NCBI GenBank assembly: GCA_032718475.1
Contig: JAUCBJ010008725.1
Coordinates: 1-64,000 of the forward strand
DNA length: 64,000 nt
Reading direction: 5' to 3'
Source: Nemertoderma westbladi
Lineage: Eukaryota; Xenacoelomorpha; Nemertodermatida; Nemertodermatidae
Part shown: positions 45,099 through 55,829 of the stretch, in pieces
How positions within the stretch are numbered: the first letter of the stretch is position 1
Layout: every line of letters starts with the position of its first letter
Program-made: the position numbers and the translations under genes
The notes under the pieces: generated by a model
The model's database searches: none
Told to the model about the DNA's origin: nothing
Seen by the model: only the letters and a program-made list of their open reading frames with translations

Positions 45099-46775
45099 GG
45101 GAATCTTACACTTTACCGTGCCATTATAGCCATATTTTGATATAATAAAATTATCTTAAAATATTTGTTCTAAAACAAAAAATATTTATTCTAGAACAAC
45201 ATTTGAATATTAAATGTATAGATAATATGTTCTAGAACATTAAAAAAAGAAACAAGTGATCATGGTCAAATAAGATTGGACATTTGAGAAGTACCAAAAA
45301 ATCCACTTTTTTCTTTAAACCTCTATAGAAAGAACAATTTTGCATTTTATGATCTGCAATTTTCACGGTTTACTAAGAAAATTGAATTTTACCAATTTCC
45401 AAAAGAAATTTTTGAAAAATGTGGTATAGAAGTGGCTCAATAGGTAAAGTTAGCTCGAACCACTTAATCTTCTCCCAGGCTGTGTCACACTCTGGGAGTG
45501 AAATAAAACTCCTGCATTTGGGCACATTAAAAGCCGTTCATTCTCGTGGCATATAAATGTGATCAACTTTTAAATGAAAATGGGACGTATTTGTGGCTTC
45601 TTTTTGATATAAAAAAATATATAAAACCAAATTGGTATTCTTTATAAAGAATAAAAAATAATAATAATACGTCTAAATGCGCCAAAACATTGTCAAAATT
45701 GTTTTTTAACATATTACAAAAGATAAAAAAAGTATTTTTTCATTAATTGTGACGATTTGGTGGTTTCAATATGAACTTATACTTTCGAAACTTTAGACTA
45801 TAAATTGCAAAAAAACTCGTGGGTAAACAAGAATTATAGAAAAATAGTTCTTTCAACATTTTCCAAAAGATAAAAAACGAATTTTTAAATTAAATGTGAT
45901 GATTTGGTGGTTCAATAGGCAGGTAAGTTTTTGAAGTTTTATATGAAAAATTGAAACGATTTTAATGGGTGCGCTCAAAAGGTTGCAAAATTGTTCTTGT
46001 GTTTATTTTGAAAAAAATAAACAATCTTTTTAATTAAAAGTGACGATCAGGCGGCTTCGATATGTATTTAAACTTTGAAATTTTAGTCTATAAAAAAAAA
46101 TCTCATAAAATGATTTATAAAATGATTTATAAAGAAGTTTAATTAAATTATACGCACACTTACAAATAGAAATGAAAATAACAATATTTTTAATTACGTG
46201 ACCATTGGGCGGTTTTGATAGTATGCAATTATGAAATGTTTATACTGTAGGTTTGAATTCCCCACTTTTGTGAATATTGATTATAAGGATGGCAAATTGA
46301 TGGGTCCATCGCCAAAAGTTTTGTTTTTTTGGGATAAATCACCAATTTCATTGAAATTTAACAAGAATATGAAGGAAGGAGAGCCACAAAGAAGTCACTG
46401 TCCGAGGGAATGAGTCATACAGTAGTTAAACATATACTGTAGTTCAACAAATTATTATTGAGCGCCCAGTTAAATTGTACTGTATAATGTTTGTAAACTT
46501 TGAAAAAAGGAAGAAAATTATAAATTATTATGTAAGAAAATGAAGTAGGGCCTAACGTCGAAACAAAGTAACTGTATGTTGCATGTTATACATATGTTGC
46601 ATATATTATGGTATCACTTGCGTAAATATATATTATATAATTATAACAATTATATTTTTTTGAAATATATTGAATATATAGGTGGCTCGGCAAACTGTAA
46701 GAGAGCTCCTCAGTCCTATTACACTTTACCGTGCCATTATAGCAATAGGTGGCACGGCAAACTGTAAGAGAGCCC
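45099..46775. mobile_element. TIR element, probable 7-bp duplication TGTCATT
   Basis: Ends GGGAATCTTACACTTTACCG and, inverted, GGGCTCTCTTACAGTTTGCC. TGTCATT lies outside both (45,092-45,098 and 46,776-46,782). The right end holds extra copies of the terminal motif in both senses (46,680-46,775). The interior has four or five diverged repeats of about 145-150 bp with GTGACGATTTGGTGGTTTC (near 45,748, 45,893, 46,038 and 46,190). No transposase. Confidence 0.6.
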
Positions 46776-46782
46776 TGTCATT

Positions 46783-47860
46783 TATTATATTTATTTTACA
46801 TTTATAGTGCTTCTTGTAGTCTAGAACGTCAAAAACACATTTCATAGATAAGTCCAGAAAAAGAGAAAGAATTGGGTCGAGGTGTCCGAATGATACGAAG
46901 GTCTGGGGTGCTTCGTTTCGTCAGAAATGTAAGAATTTAACTGTTACCTGAGCAATTGACTCTCGTTTATTACTTTAGTTAGAATAACGTGCCAACCTCC
47001 TCATTTTCTTTAATCTACCTATTCGGACCTTCATCCCATTTGGCGGCATTTGGGGACTGGAACCCTCCTGAACCGAAAGGATTATGGCTATTTCTTCTGT
47101 ATTATATTTTAGGAAGTGAAGAAATCCATCCATCCAATAACGCGGGAAATTCAAAACGTAGTTAGGGCAAACCTGATTGCAATAATTATTGTACGGTAGG
47201 CCTAAACTGTACGTATAAAATCACAAACAGACAAAGCAAAACCCTGAAACCACAGTTCAGAAATATTATGTTCCGGTTGGCTGCGTACTTACTAACGTGT
47301 GAATGTTCCTGAAATCTATTGCCATACTTAAACGCGATTATGACAGTACGAGTGCAGTTTAGTGACTAGCTCCTGACTGAGAGTGGCTACCGGAACTGCA
47401 AGTGGCCTATCTGACTGTCTGAATACTGGAATATGTCTCTATAATGCTTTATGTCTGTATGTACCGCTTTATCTACAGTCCTACCGTATTCAGTACGGTA
47501 TACTGGTATATGCAGATGTACCAGTACGCACCGCACCGCACATGTACGCATTGTTGTGTGAATGGCAATAATTACATCTCATTATTGCATTATTATGAAT
47601 GTATTCCGAAAGGTATACATTGGTAAGGTACACGTATAAACATTTGGTCGTAATTCAGTAATTATAAGAGTATAATAAGTCTATATCTGTATGTGACCCG
47701 GTTTGTCTACTGTCTGGCGGTTGGTATCTGTTCGTTTTATGTTTTCGTAATAAGCCAATGTCTACCTGTTTTTGTATAGATTTCCTTAAATTTTCCATTG
47801 TTGTGTGTGTCTCTTCTGTTTAGCCAACTTTATTGTCAGTCAATTAAATCCCATCCCAAC
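46783..47860. other. Upstream region of the FAM210-like gene
   Basis: No gene recognised. Short ORFs near 47,400 have no domain. Confidence 0.4.
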
Positions 47861-48721
47861 ATGTTGTTGCGTTTATTAAATAGACCGGCTGCCGTTAATA
47901 ACAACGTATTGTTTCGGTTCCGGAATCAACTACATTGCTACCCGTCTTCGGTAACTTTACTCGTGTCGCCTTCTATTAAAACTGTAGCGAATTGTTATTC
48001 CTGCCGACCTATTATATCCCAACCGTTGACTTCACTTCATCGTCATATAAACTTCAACTATTTTGCTATTAACAGGTATTTATCCCAAAAACACAATGGT
48101 AAAGCTGAAGAAAATTTTCAGCCAGTTGATGTAAATTCCTCCTTAACTATTTTAGATAAATGCAAAATTATAGCGAAGCAGTATGGGATTGTGTTCATCC
48201 CATTACACACTGCAATGTGCGTAGTTTGGTTTGCAGTAATATACTACGCGATTAAGTACGGCATAAATCTTGGTGCTGTGTTGGAGTACATCCCTCTACC
48301 AAGTAATCTACGCAGTTTACTCAACGAGCACCAGACAGCCGGAGTCTGGGTTACGGCACTCGCGGTATTTAAGGTCTCAGGTATGTTGCGATATCCTTTG
48401 GATATCGGTCTCACCTTATTTGTTGTCCAGCAATTCCGAAAGTTCGGATATTTTAATCAACCGCCTCCTAATTTACGGAGCGATATTATCGGAAATGTAA
48501 AAAACCGACGAAAAAACGCCGGAAATAATCTTAAGAAACAGAGAGACAACGTAACTCTTAGACTAGCGACAGGGAGGATTCGTTTGAGACAATCGTTGTG
48601 GAGAAAACGAGATAGTATAAAGAAAAGTTTTAGAAATAAACAGCAGAAGTATGGGAGATTGCGAACCAGATCGATTCGTTCTAATGGTTCTGGTTTTAGT
48701 GGTAAAAATAATACCAGATAA
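47861..48721 (+). CDS. FAM210-like mitochondrial membrane protein (DUF1279), single exon
   Basis: 286 codons from ATG at 47,861. The frame is open further upstream but without an earlier ATG, and this start gives a basic, hydroxylated N-terminus (MLLRLLNRPAA) like a mitochondrial presequence. The DUF1279 domain spans about residues 98-200: IAKQYGIVFIPLHTAM, then a membrane segment with WFAVIYYAIKYGINLGAVLE, then AGVWVTALAVFKV, RYPLDIGLTLF, and QQFRKFGYF. The family includes FAM210A/B, mitochondrial inner-membrane-associated proteins; a precise biochemical role is not shown by sequence. The C-terminal about 75 residues are very basic (Arg/Lys-rich, LRLATGRIRLRQSLWRKRD), which is unusual for the family. 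Vertebrate relatives have introns; none is seen here. Confidence 0.82.
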   Translation: MLLRLLNRPAAVNNNVLFRFRNQLHCYPSSVTLLVSPSIKTVANCYSCRPIISQPLTSLHRHINFNYFAINRYLSQKHNGKAEENFQPVDVNSSLTILDKCKIIAKQYGIVFIPLHTAMCVVWFAVIYYAIKYGINLGAVLEYIPLPSNLRSLLNEHQTAGVWVTALAVFKVSGMLRYPLDIGLTLFVVQQFRKFGYFNQPPPNLRSDIIGNVKNRRKNAGNNLKKQRDNVTLRLATGRIRLRQSLWRKRDSIKKSFRNKQQKYGRLRTRSIRSNGSGFSGKNNTR

Positions 48722-49134
48722 TTGTTGGAATGTGGTAAATATTGTTCTCTTAGGAAGATAATAATAATGTGGTCTCGGGTTTATATTTGGTATTTAAACA
48801 AGTTCTGGCTGAGAGACAAATTATGTGATGACAATTGCTTTATAAGATAAAATTAAGGATACTTTCAAATATTTCAATTCATTTGAATTTGGGTTCCGAT
48901 CTTGTAAATTTGTTTATGAATCTGATAGATTACTTATTATTTTTATAATCTCATTTAGTGAGGTAATTACTCTATGTGTGGCATTGTGTATTTTTGAATT
49001 GAGGAATTATTGGACGAGTTTGATAATTGTGCTGGAATTGAGTCCCTAAATTTAAAATTATCATCGAATCCGTGAGTGTATTCTATATATTGGGTTCACT
49101 ATTACTATATATCAGTTATAATCAAATCGAATAT
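48722..49134. other. Intergenic, AT-rich, no gene seen
   Basis: Short 3' flank of the FAM210-like gene up to the transposon target site. Confidence 0.4.
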
Positions 49135-49138
49135 CTTA

Positions 49139-52100
49139 GGTCAAAGTCAAAATAAATGTTACAAAAGCGAAACTTTGGGATGAAATTTCATATCTGACTA
49201 AATATAGGAACATCATATGCCGTTGGAAAGATATTGACGAGCTGAATCCGAATTTGACAAAAAAAAATAAAGATAACTAAAATGCAAGACGTTATTGTCA
49301 AAAAACTGATTTAAATGATTCACGTCTACAGTTTTACTTGTAGCACATGATACAGATTATTCACCTCTACATTTTAACGTATACCATGAGCAATAACTCC
49401 TTCAGTAGTTGAATAAGTGGTTGCTCACGGTATACATTTTATGTGTTTCTTTGTGAATGATGTGGTTAGTGTAGAGTAGACCATGAATTGAATCAAGTCC
49501 TGCAAGTCTGTGATAACTCTGGAGCATTTAGAATACAAATATTAGTGCGAATTTCTATTTCACAGACGTATGATAGGGCTTACATGAATAAAATTATGCA
49601 AATTTCGACTGATTTACATTATTTAAGTATATGACTGCACTGGTGCATTAGCATTATTACTCATTTAACATTAACATTAAACAATTACAGTAATTTAAAA
49701 AACTTCTCATCGAAGAAGATCAGTTTTCTCATCAGTCTCTTCACTATAACTATTATTTATTGTTCAATATTTTCGAATCCTAAAAACTTCTGATCGAAGA
49801 TGCGTTGTTTCGTAGGAAACTTGTCGCAGAAGTAGCCTTTAATACACAAACTGCAGTAACACGAAAGCTCGCGGAAATGAAACTCGGATTGCTTAGCAAT
49901 TATATGGTGTAATTTAAGTGTCCCTTCGACAGGAGTGGGACATTTATATGAAGGAGGCAGTACTGACCACTCTTCATCGATCTCATCCTTTGAAATAAAA
50001 ATAAACTTGCAACTTTTCAGTTGTTTACTGCCTTTGCAGTATAAATAAACATCTTCAGCCGTGTTCATTACCACACCCTTCAAGCATGCATCGCGAGCAT
50101 GTCGTTTGACTAAACTACCAATGCCATCGGGCGCGCCTTTACCGTGACCAGTTTCGAAATAGTCGAATGTTAATTTAACGGAAAGGATTTCAGGAAGATC
50201 GCGCAAAGAATGAAACGCGAATCTGCTCTTGTATTGAGCTCCAGATCCATCTGAAAATCGATACACAATCTCAACTTGTTCACCTTTATCACGTAAATAC
50301 TTGACCAGTTTCTGTGTTGCGAGTCGCACAAAGACGTGGTCATGGTCTAATGAGTTTGATATGAAAACGAGATTTATACAACCTCCACCAACTAAATAAA
50401 CTCGAACAGGATGAACTGTCACATGTTTCTTACCCCAGTGAGCCTGCTGGATCTCATCATCAACCTCAATCGTAAAGTTTTCGGCAAAATCCATCCAGAT
50501 CAAAATTTCTCCAGGAACGAGACTTTCAGCCAATGTCCGTCTTGCTAAATACTGGTTTTCAGCTCTGTAGAGATGACATATAATTGAATGAATATCACCC
50601 TTAACGTCTTTAATCACATCTGTCGTTTTTGACTTTTTTTCCTCTAATACCCATTTGGTTTTCTTACTATCATCAGCAATCTTCACCTTTTTCCACTCTT
50701 TTACAACAACATTTGAATCCATTATAGTTCCATAAAGATGATCGACTTTACTATCACAGCAGCCATCATGAGATTTTACACATTCAACCTTGTCCGGACA
50801 TGCCAATCGTTTCGTTATGCTATACTCATTTGTGGGTAAATTTCGTATTCCCTGGTTTCGTCCAGCCACAACAAGAGCTTCTAGTTTGAATTTAAAATTA
50901 GTACACTGGGTACACTGGCAGACTCTCCTATCAGATGGTTTAATCCGTCGAACATTCACTGGTCGAAGTTTCTTGAAGGTAGTGAATCCCAGTTTGAAAT
51001 CACGATAGATTGATTTAAACTGTGCGAATGCCTCATCCATTGTAATTAATAAAGCTCTTCTGTTTGCTTTCATACATGGTAAAACGCGAGAAACCTCATC
51101 CCTGTTGAAGAATTCAAATGCCTTATCCTTCCAAATATCTGCAGCTTTAACACGAACTTTCGACTTGTTGTTGATAACTCTCCACACAAATTGCCTATTG
51201 CAACCAACCCTCGAAGCTATTTTGGTAATTGATTCGTTTTGTTTTCTCTTTAATTGTATAAGATTCTTTTTAGATTTTTTGGGCAACTCTCCATAATTCT
51301 CCTTCATAGAATTGTCAACAGCTGTTGCTGCTGCAGTACGCGCTAAAACTCGTTGTAAAACTCTGTCCTTAAATTTTGCAGTTTTAGGCAGTTTATTTAA
51401 AATTCTGTTACTCAATGTTCGGACAACATCCTTGCTCGGTGATTTTCCGTCCACTATAACATCTATTTCCACATCCATTACCTCAGCCCCTCCCTCCTCA
51501 ACAGCTACTGAATTATCTTCCCCACAGCACTCCATTCTAGCACTATCACTTCTACCACTCCCCCCTTTAGCATTCTTCCCTCTAGCACTCCCCCCTCTAG
51601 AACTACTGGTGCTCTCATCAGCCAGCTGCTTAATCTGTTCCTTTAGTGCAAAATTCTCATTTATCAACTCCATGATTTGAACATCCTTTTCACGTTTGCG
51701 ACGCTCTTGTTGACTCAATTGACGGGAAGTAGAAGGTGGTGTAATATCAACTCCAACTGTCTCATTCGAGTTGATTGGCGTTCGTTTTGAATGTTTTCCA
51801 TTTTCAACTTCTTTCTTCTTTTTTAAACGCCACTTTCTTTGTTTGATATTGTTCAATAATCGCTGCTGTTTACAGAATGCAGGATCACTTTTCATTTTCT
51901 CCTGTTTCTCCTTCGATTTCTCCTTGTCACGTATCCTTCGTCGTTCTTTTTCGCGTTCATAATATTCTTTGTGTTTTTTTCTATATCTAGTCGCTCGACT
52001 CATCACTTTGCCCACAACTTCCGCTGTTGATGCCGCCATGTTGGTTTTGGTTGATGACTTCGTCCGTTGGATGACTCTATTACTTCGTTTTGTCCCTGTG

Positions 52101-53447
52101 CTTGGTTGGCTTACACTCTTCATTTTATCCAACGTTGATGGTTTATCCAACGTTTTATCCGATGTTCCGGTAACATTCAACGCAATACGTTTATTATTTT
52201 TCGGTTGTTTACGGTTTGGATTATTGTCGCTAATTTCTAAACCCTCCTTATCGCGTGCCACTTCTTTACCGTTTCGCTTCGTTTTCTTACTGCTACGTTT
52301 TTTAAACAGTCGCTTCCCTCCTCCTCCTGTGGTACGCATCCGTTGCAACGACTCTATCTTATTCGATTTCTTAACAGTACTTCTAGCATTTAGATCACCA
52401 CTAATTTGACTAACTGTACGCGCCATAATTTAAACAGAAAATTCGAATTATAGGATTAGGATATATAGAATTAGGCTGTAGTGTAGTGACTAATTATTAA
52501 GTACCAGTGGCACTTTAAATTTGCCTCTCATGGTTTATACTGCTGACTGTACATAATTTCAAATTGCATACTGTAGACGATTAGTTTTGTAGACCGTGAA
52601 CACGATAAACAAGTACCATGAACCATTATTTATGATAAGTGTTCATGGTATTCAGTTTCACAGTCTACAACGTTTGTTTCATGATTACATACTTTAAGGC
52701 GTAGAGACAATATAATGCAATGGTCATAAATGAATGATAATAAAAATAAAACCTATGATGAGCAGCTCCCATTTACACCATGAACCAACATATCCACGAT
52801 CACACAGTTTCTGAAATGTGGAATTGAAATTTGATTCACGGTCTACAATGTTTATCTAAAATAGTGATTCACGGTGTTTAGAGCAATGGAAAATTAATAT
52901 TGCGGTAGAGGGAGTTGCCGTGTAATTAATTTAATAATTATCGATATATGAACTTTCAGAGAAAATATAACATTAAGGGCTTTGCTCTGGGAATTTCGGA
53001 ATTATCTCACTTCCAATTTCCCCAAATATTTGATAATATTAGTCAACTTCCCTAGCGAATATTCAGGCATGTGAAACAATGCCAAAATTGTATATTTTGG
53101 GCCCATCATATATTTAAAGGAATGTCAACATCTTAACATTCTAATGAACCCCTACTTTGCATGTCACACAACTCCAATCAAGAGTGACAGGGCGTTCATA
53201 TTGAAATAGTCAAAAAGTTTCGTTCATGGTCTACAGGTCTGGTCTACATAAGTGGACTCCAAAGTGGTTGGATAAAGGTATATTTTTGTGTAAGTGGTGC
53301 TGGATTTTATCTATGTTGTAGTGTTTATCAAGAGCTTTAAAATGAGCTATTGGTTATCAAATTTGGTCCAGTGGTTCAAAAGTTACAGACTTTTAAAAAA
53401 ATCAGCCATTGTGAAACACTGATGTAACATTTATTTTGACTTTGACC
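49139..53447 (-). mobile_element. Apparently complete 4.3-kb DNA transposon, unclassified
   Basis: Perfect 25-bp inverted ends beginning GGTCAAAGTCAAAATAAATG (49,139-49,163 and 53,423-53,447), flanked by CTTA on both sides (49,135-49,138 and 53,448-53,451). It contains one long intact ORF (49,757-52,426, minus). Subterminal regions hold repeated TTCAYGGTCTAC-like sites in both senses (about 49,283, 49,476, 52,589, 52,843 and 53,222) and a GTATACC...GGTATAC palindrome at 49,381-49,437, good candidates for transposase binding. A 4-bp duplication fits Sola or Chapaev types, but the class is not proven. Confidence 0.87.
49757..52426 (-). CDS. Putative DDE-type transposase, 889 aa
   Basis: An intact ORF from ATG at 52,426 to the stop at 49,757, about 0.6 kb and 1.0 kb from the two ends. 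It has a very basic N-terminus; a Lys/Arg/Glu-rich helix at about residues 145-210 (RYRKKHKEYYEREKERRR), with WRLKKKK; a predicted coiled coil near 240-275; a helix-turn-helix-like segment at about 395-415 (ITKIASRVGCNRQFVWRVI); and a Cys cluster CQCTQC near 497. The C-terminal half holds WMDFAENF (about 645), HWGKKHVTVHPV, FSDGSGAQYKSR (about 725) and FETGHGKGAPDGIG (about 760), then CYCSLCIKGYFC near the end. Asp in MDFAEN, Asp in SDG and Glu/Asp around GHGKG would suit an RNase H-fold triad (inference). I recall similar DFxEN...SDGxxxQYK...HGKG proteins, unannotated, in many invertebrates. The TIRs around it support a transposase role. Confidence 0.8.
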   Translation of the reverse strand: MARTVSQISGDLNARSTVKKSNKIESLQRMRTTGGGGKRLFKKRSSKKTKRNGKEVARDKEGLEISDNNPNRKQPKNNKRIALNVTGTSDKTLDKPSTLDKMKSVSQPSTGTKRSNRVIQRTKSSTKTNMAASTAEVVGKVMSRATRYRKKHKEYYEREKERRRIRDKEKSKEKQEKMKSDPAFCKQQRLLNNIKQRKWRLKKKKEVENGKHSKRTPINSNETVGVDITPPSTSRQLSQQERRKREKDVQIMELINENFALKEQIKQLADESTSSSRGGSARGKNAKGGSGRSDSARMECCGEDNSVAVEEGGAEVMDVEIDVIVDGKSPSKDVVRTLSNRILNKLPKTAKFKDRVLQRVLARTAAATAVDNSMKENYGELPKKSKKNLIQLKRKQNESITKIASRVGCNRQFVWRVINNKSKVRVKAADIWKDKAFEFFNRDEVSRVLPCMKANRRALLITMDEAFAQFKSIYRDFKLGFTTFKKLRPVNVRRIKPSDRRVCQCTQCTNFKFKLEALVVAGRNQGIRNLPTNEYSITKRLACPDKVECVKSHDGCCDSKVDHLYGTIMDSNVVVKEWKKVKIADDSKKTKWVLEEKKSKTTDVIKDVKGDIHSIICHLYRAENQYLARRTLAESLVPGEILIWMDFAENFTIEVDDEIQQAHWGKKHVTVHPVRVYLVGGGCINLVFISNSLDHDHVFVRLATQKLVKYLRDKGEQVEIVYRFSDGSGAQYKSRFAFHSLRDLPEILSVKLTFDYFETGHGKGAPDGIGSLVKRHARDACLKGVVMNTAEDVYLYCKGSKQLKSCKFIFISKDEIDEEWSVLPPSYKCPTPVEGTLKLHHIIAKQSEFHFRELSCYCSLCIKGYFCDKFPTKQRIFDQKFLGFENIEQ

Positions 53448-53451
53448 CTTA

Positions 53452-54339
53452 TTATTAATTATTTAAACAATACAGAGATGGAGCCCTATTTGTAGAACTA
53501 ATTTCTTAACACAAAGAATCTCTTTGCATTTTCATTTCATTATATTGTATATATAATTTGTTTACTCTGTTAAATCGGGTCTCTTTCAATCTGGAACCCG
53601 CAGCCAGAACATTGCAATTCGTATTGGTATTGCATGTAATGTGTATATGCATGCATTAATGCTGTGCAGAATTCGTTTAAATTTCAGAAAATCCGCCGTA
53701 CCAAGTTGGCTTCAGTCGATTATTGATGATAACAATATCGACCTACTGAAATCACCCCAAAACATTTACTATATACTCCATCACCCGCCCGAAATACAAA
53801 TTATTTTCTGAATAAGAGTCTGACCAGTTACATATTTTACATACAATATATTTAACGTGTTGCTTAAAATATTAATCACAACTAGTTCAGCTCACCGTCG
53901 ATATCCAGTGGTTTATAATTTTTTAAAAATTTTAGTCATCGCAGGGGGGGGGGGGGGGGGGGATAGGAATAGAGAGAATAAATGGAGAGAATAATAATAG
54001 AAGAGAAGAGTAAATAAGATGAGAAAGAGAGCGGATGACAAATCGAAGAGAAAATACGACACGATGAAGAGAAGAAGAGCGACTTAAAGAGACGCTATTT
54101 TTACACATACGATGACGTTTAAGTCTTGACTTTAAAAAAATATGAAGATAAGATAGAGATTTGGGTAAAGTCTCGAATTAAATCTCAGTATAAGTAGATG
54201 TATGTATATATTTAATTAATTATCGCTTAACTCGAATTATTAATTATTATATACAATGATCCAATAGAACCTTTGAATACCGCGAGTTATAAAACAAAGA
54301 TGTTTTTTTGTTCTTACTGATACCCACCCGCCCCCCCGC
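53452..54339. other. Intergenic with poly-G tract
   Basis: No gene seen. A purine-rich stretch (GAGAGAATAA, AGAAGAG) follows a 19-nt G run at 53,944-53,962. Confidence 0.5.
53944..53962 (+). repeat. Poly-G tract, 19 nt
   Basis: An uninterrupted run of 19 G. Confidence 0.95.
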
Positions 54340-54790
54340 AATTTTTCGAGGAGGGAAAAGCGCTATGAGCCGGTATTTTAGATTTTGCCTTTATAATTTT
54401 ATAAGCTATTTAAAAAAAGTGTATTTTGCGAAATTGCACCCTTTGTATCGCCGCCATTATTCACATTAGTCGTGATTTATTTATATCATTAGAAAGCTTG
54501 CGTTGCAAGGATTCCAAATATGTAACAGTGTCCGAATTTAGTTGAGAAGCAGCGGAGATATGGGCGTTCAAACTTTGCAAGTACTCAATTAGGATATTTT
54601 CTGTTACCGTTGTTGCCGTTCTATAATAATGCTTTCAAGAATATTGTGTATAAAATATGGAAAATGGTCACGATGCGAAGGAAGCGATTTCGCAAAAGTT
54701 TCTTATTAAAAAAAGCTAATTAAAAAATTTAAATTCAAAATCTAAAATATGCGGTATGAACGCATCTAAAAAACTTTCCTGCGATTGTTA
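54340..54790. mobile_element. Foldback element related to 40,747-41,552
   Basis: TATTTTAGATTTTG...GCGAAATTGC at about 54,372-54,445 is inverted at about 54,690-54,760 (GCGATTTCGCAAAAG...CAAAATCTAAAATATGCGG). The middle, TTAGAAAGCTTGCG...GGATTCCAAATATGTAACA...GAGATATGGGCGTTCAAA, matches the arm of the foldback at 40.9-41.05 kb. Confidence 0.65.
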
Positions 54791-54957
54791 ATATACCAAA
54801 ACAATAAATTAATCTAGAAAAATATAGGGACTAACCTAAAACTAATTCGAAATTCATCCCAACCAAAATTGTTTGATTCTACATCTACAATATTTTACAC
54901 ATGCCAAAAAATTATTAAATTATTCTGGAACATTATATATTAGTTTGCTACTCACAA

Positions 54958-55010
54958 ATTTTCAATGGTTCTGTTGATGATGATTCAGGCAGGGAGGAAT
55001 CACTGGTCAA
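54958..55010 (+). repeat. Diverged outlier of the 39-bp repeat
   Basis: TCAATGGTTCTGTTGATGATG, then CAGGGAGGAATCA: the same core as the array starting at 55,830 but on the other side of the LINE relic. Confidence 0.7.
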
Positions 55011-55825
55011 TCAGTCCTCATCCACATGCTCAGGCAAGCCATCCCTGGAGCTTATGCACTTACGATCAGACATTTCCTGCGGATGTCGAAGTTAACTGAC
55101 AATATTGTGGTTTTCTTGGCGTTAAAAAATAGACCAACACTAGAAGCAGCCTGTTCCAAAGAGCTGAAATTGAAGAGCCGTTGGGCTCCCTCAAGTGATT
55201 CTGAGAGTACTCCTAAAGTCAACATGCAAAGCAAAGTCTAGATCAGTTAGGTACTTGTCGGGATTTTCTCGACTTCTGGTGCCAGTGTAGGTGGAGTTAT
55301 CATCACCCCTTCATCATTATGATGATCTAAGGACATGCGTAGAACATAGTCAACCACAATAATGAACAAGAATGGTGCAAGTGTGTCTCTTTGGAGGACA
55401 CCCCATAACACTTCAAATGGTTCTGTGTCACCATCAACCCTAGAGACAAATGTCGTCGAACCATCATTATACTGATCTGATTGCTGCAATAATTTCATCA
55501 GGAATCCCATATAATGAAAGTATGCTGAACATACGTGAGTGAGAGACTGAATCAAAGGCCTTGAAGAAGTCAACAAAGATAACAGGGAGATGTCTGTCTT
55601 TCTGTCCTTCTTCAATTATCCTTCTAAGTGCCAAAATGGGCTCCATGGTCCCACGACCTTTACGGAACCCATTCTGATTTCCACGGAGCAGTCTCTCAAT
55701 GGGATCCCTGATGCGATTTAATAGAATTCTATTGTATAGCTTTGCAGCAATCTAGATCAACAAGATTCCACTAAAATATGCATAGTGTTAGGTTGCCCTC
55801 CTTGGGAATAGTGACCAACGAGTCC
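54985..55825 (-). pseudogene. LINE reverse transcriptase relic
   Basis: The minus strand, read in pieces: IPKEGNLTLC (about 55,805), IAAKLYNRILLNRIRDP and NQNGFRKGRGT (about 55,750-55,640), VDFFKAFDSVSHS, GVLQRDTLAPFLFIIVVDY (about 55,370), then LLSESLEGAQRLF and NAKKTTILSVN (about 55,210-55,090). These are RT motifs in order. The active-site YADD is destroyed (near 55,235) and at least two frameshifts separate the pieces. The family is of the Jockey/RTE-like kind common in invertebrates. The element is embedded in the 39-bp repeat territory. Confidence 0.82.
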
Positions 55826-55829
55826 GTAG

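Noticed and set aside
49757..52426. Host bZIP-type transcription factor
   Set aside because: The basic/coiled-coil N-terminus is suggestive, but the C-terminal motifs, TIRs and CTTA duplication fit a transposase better.
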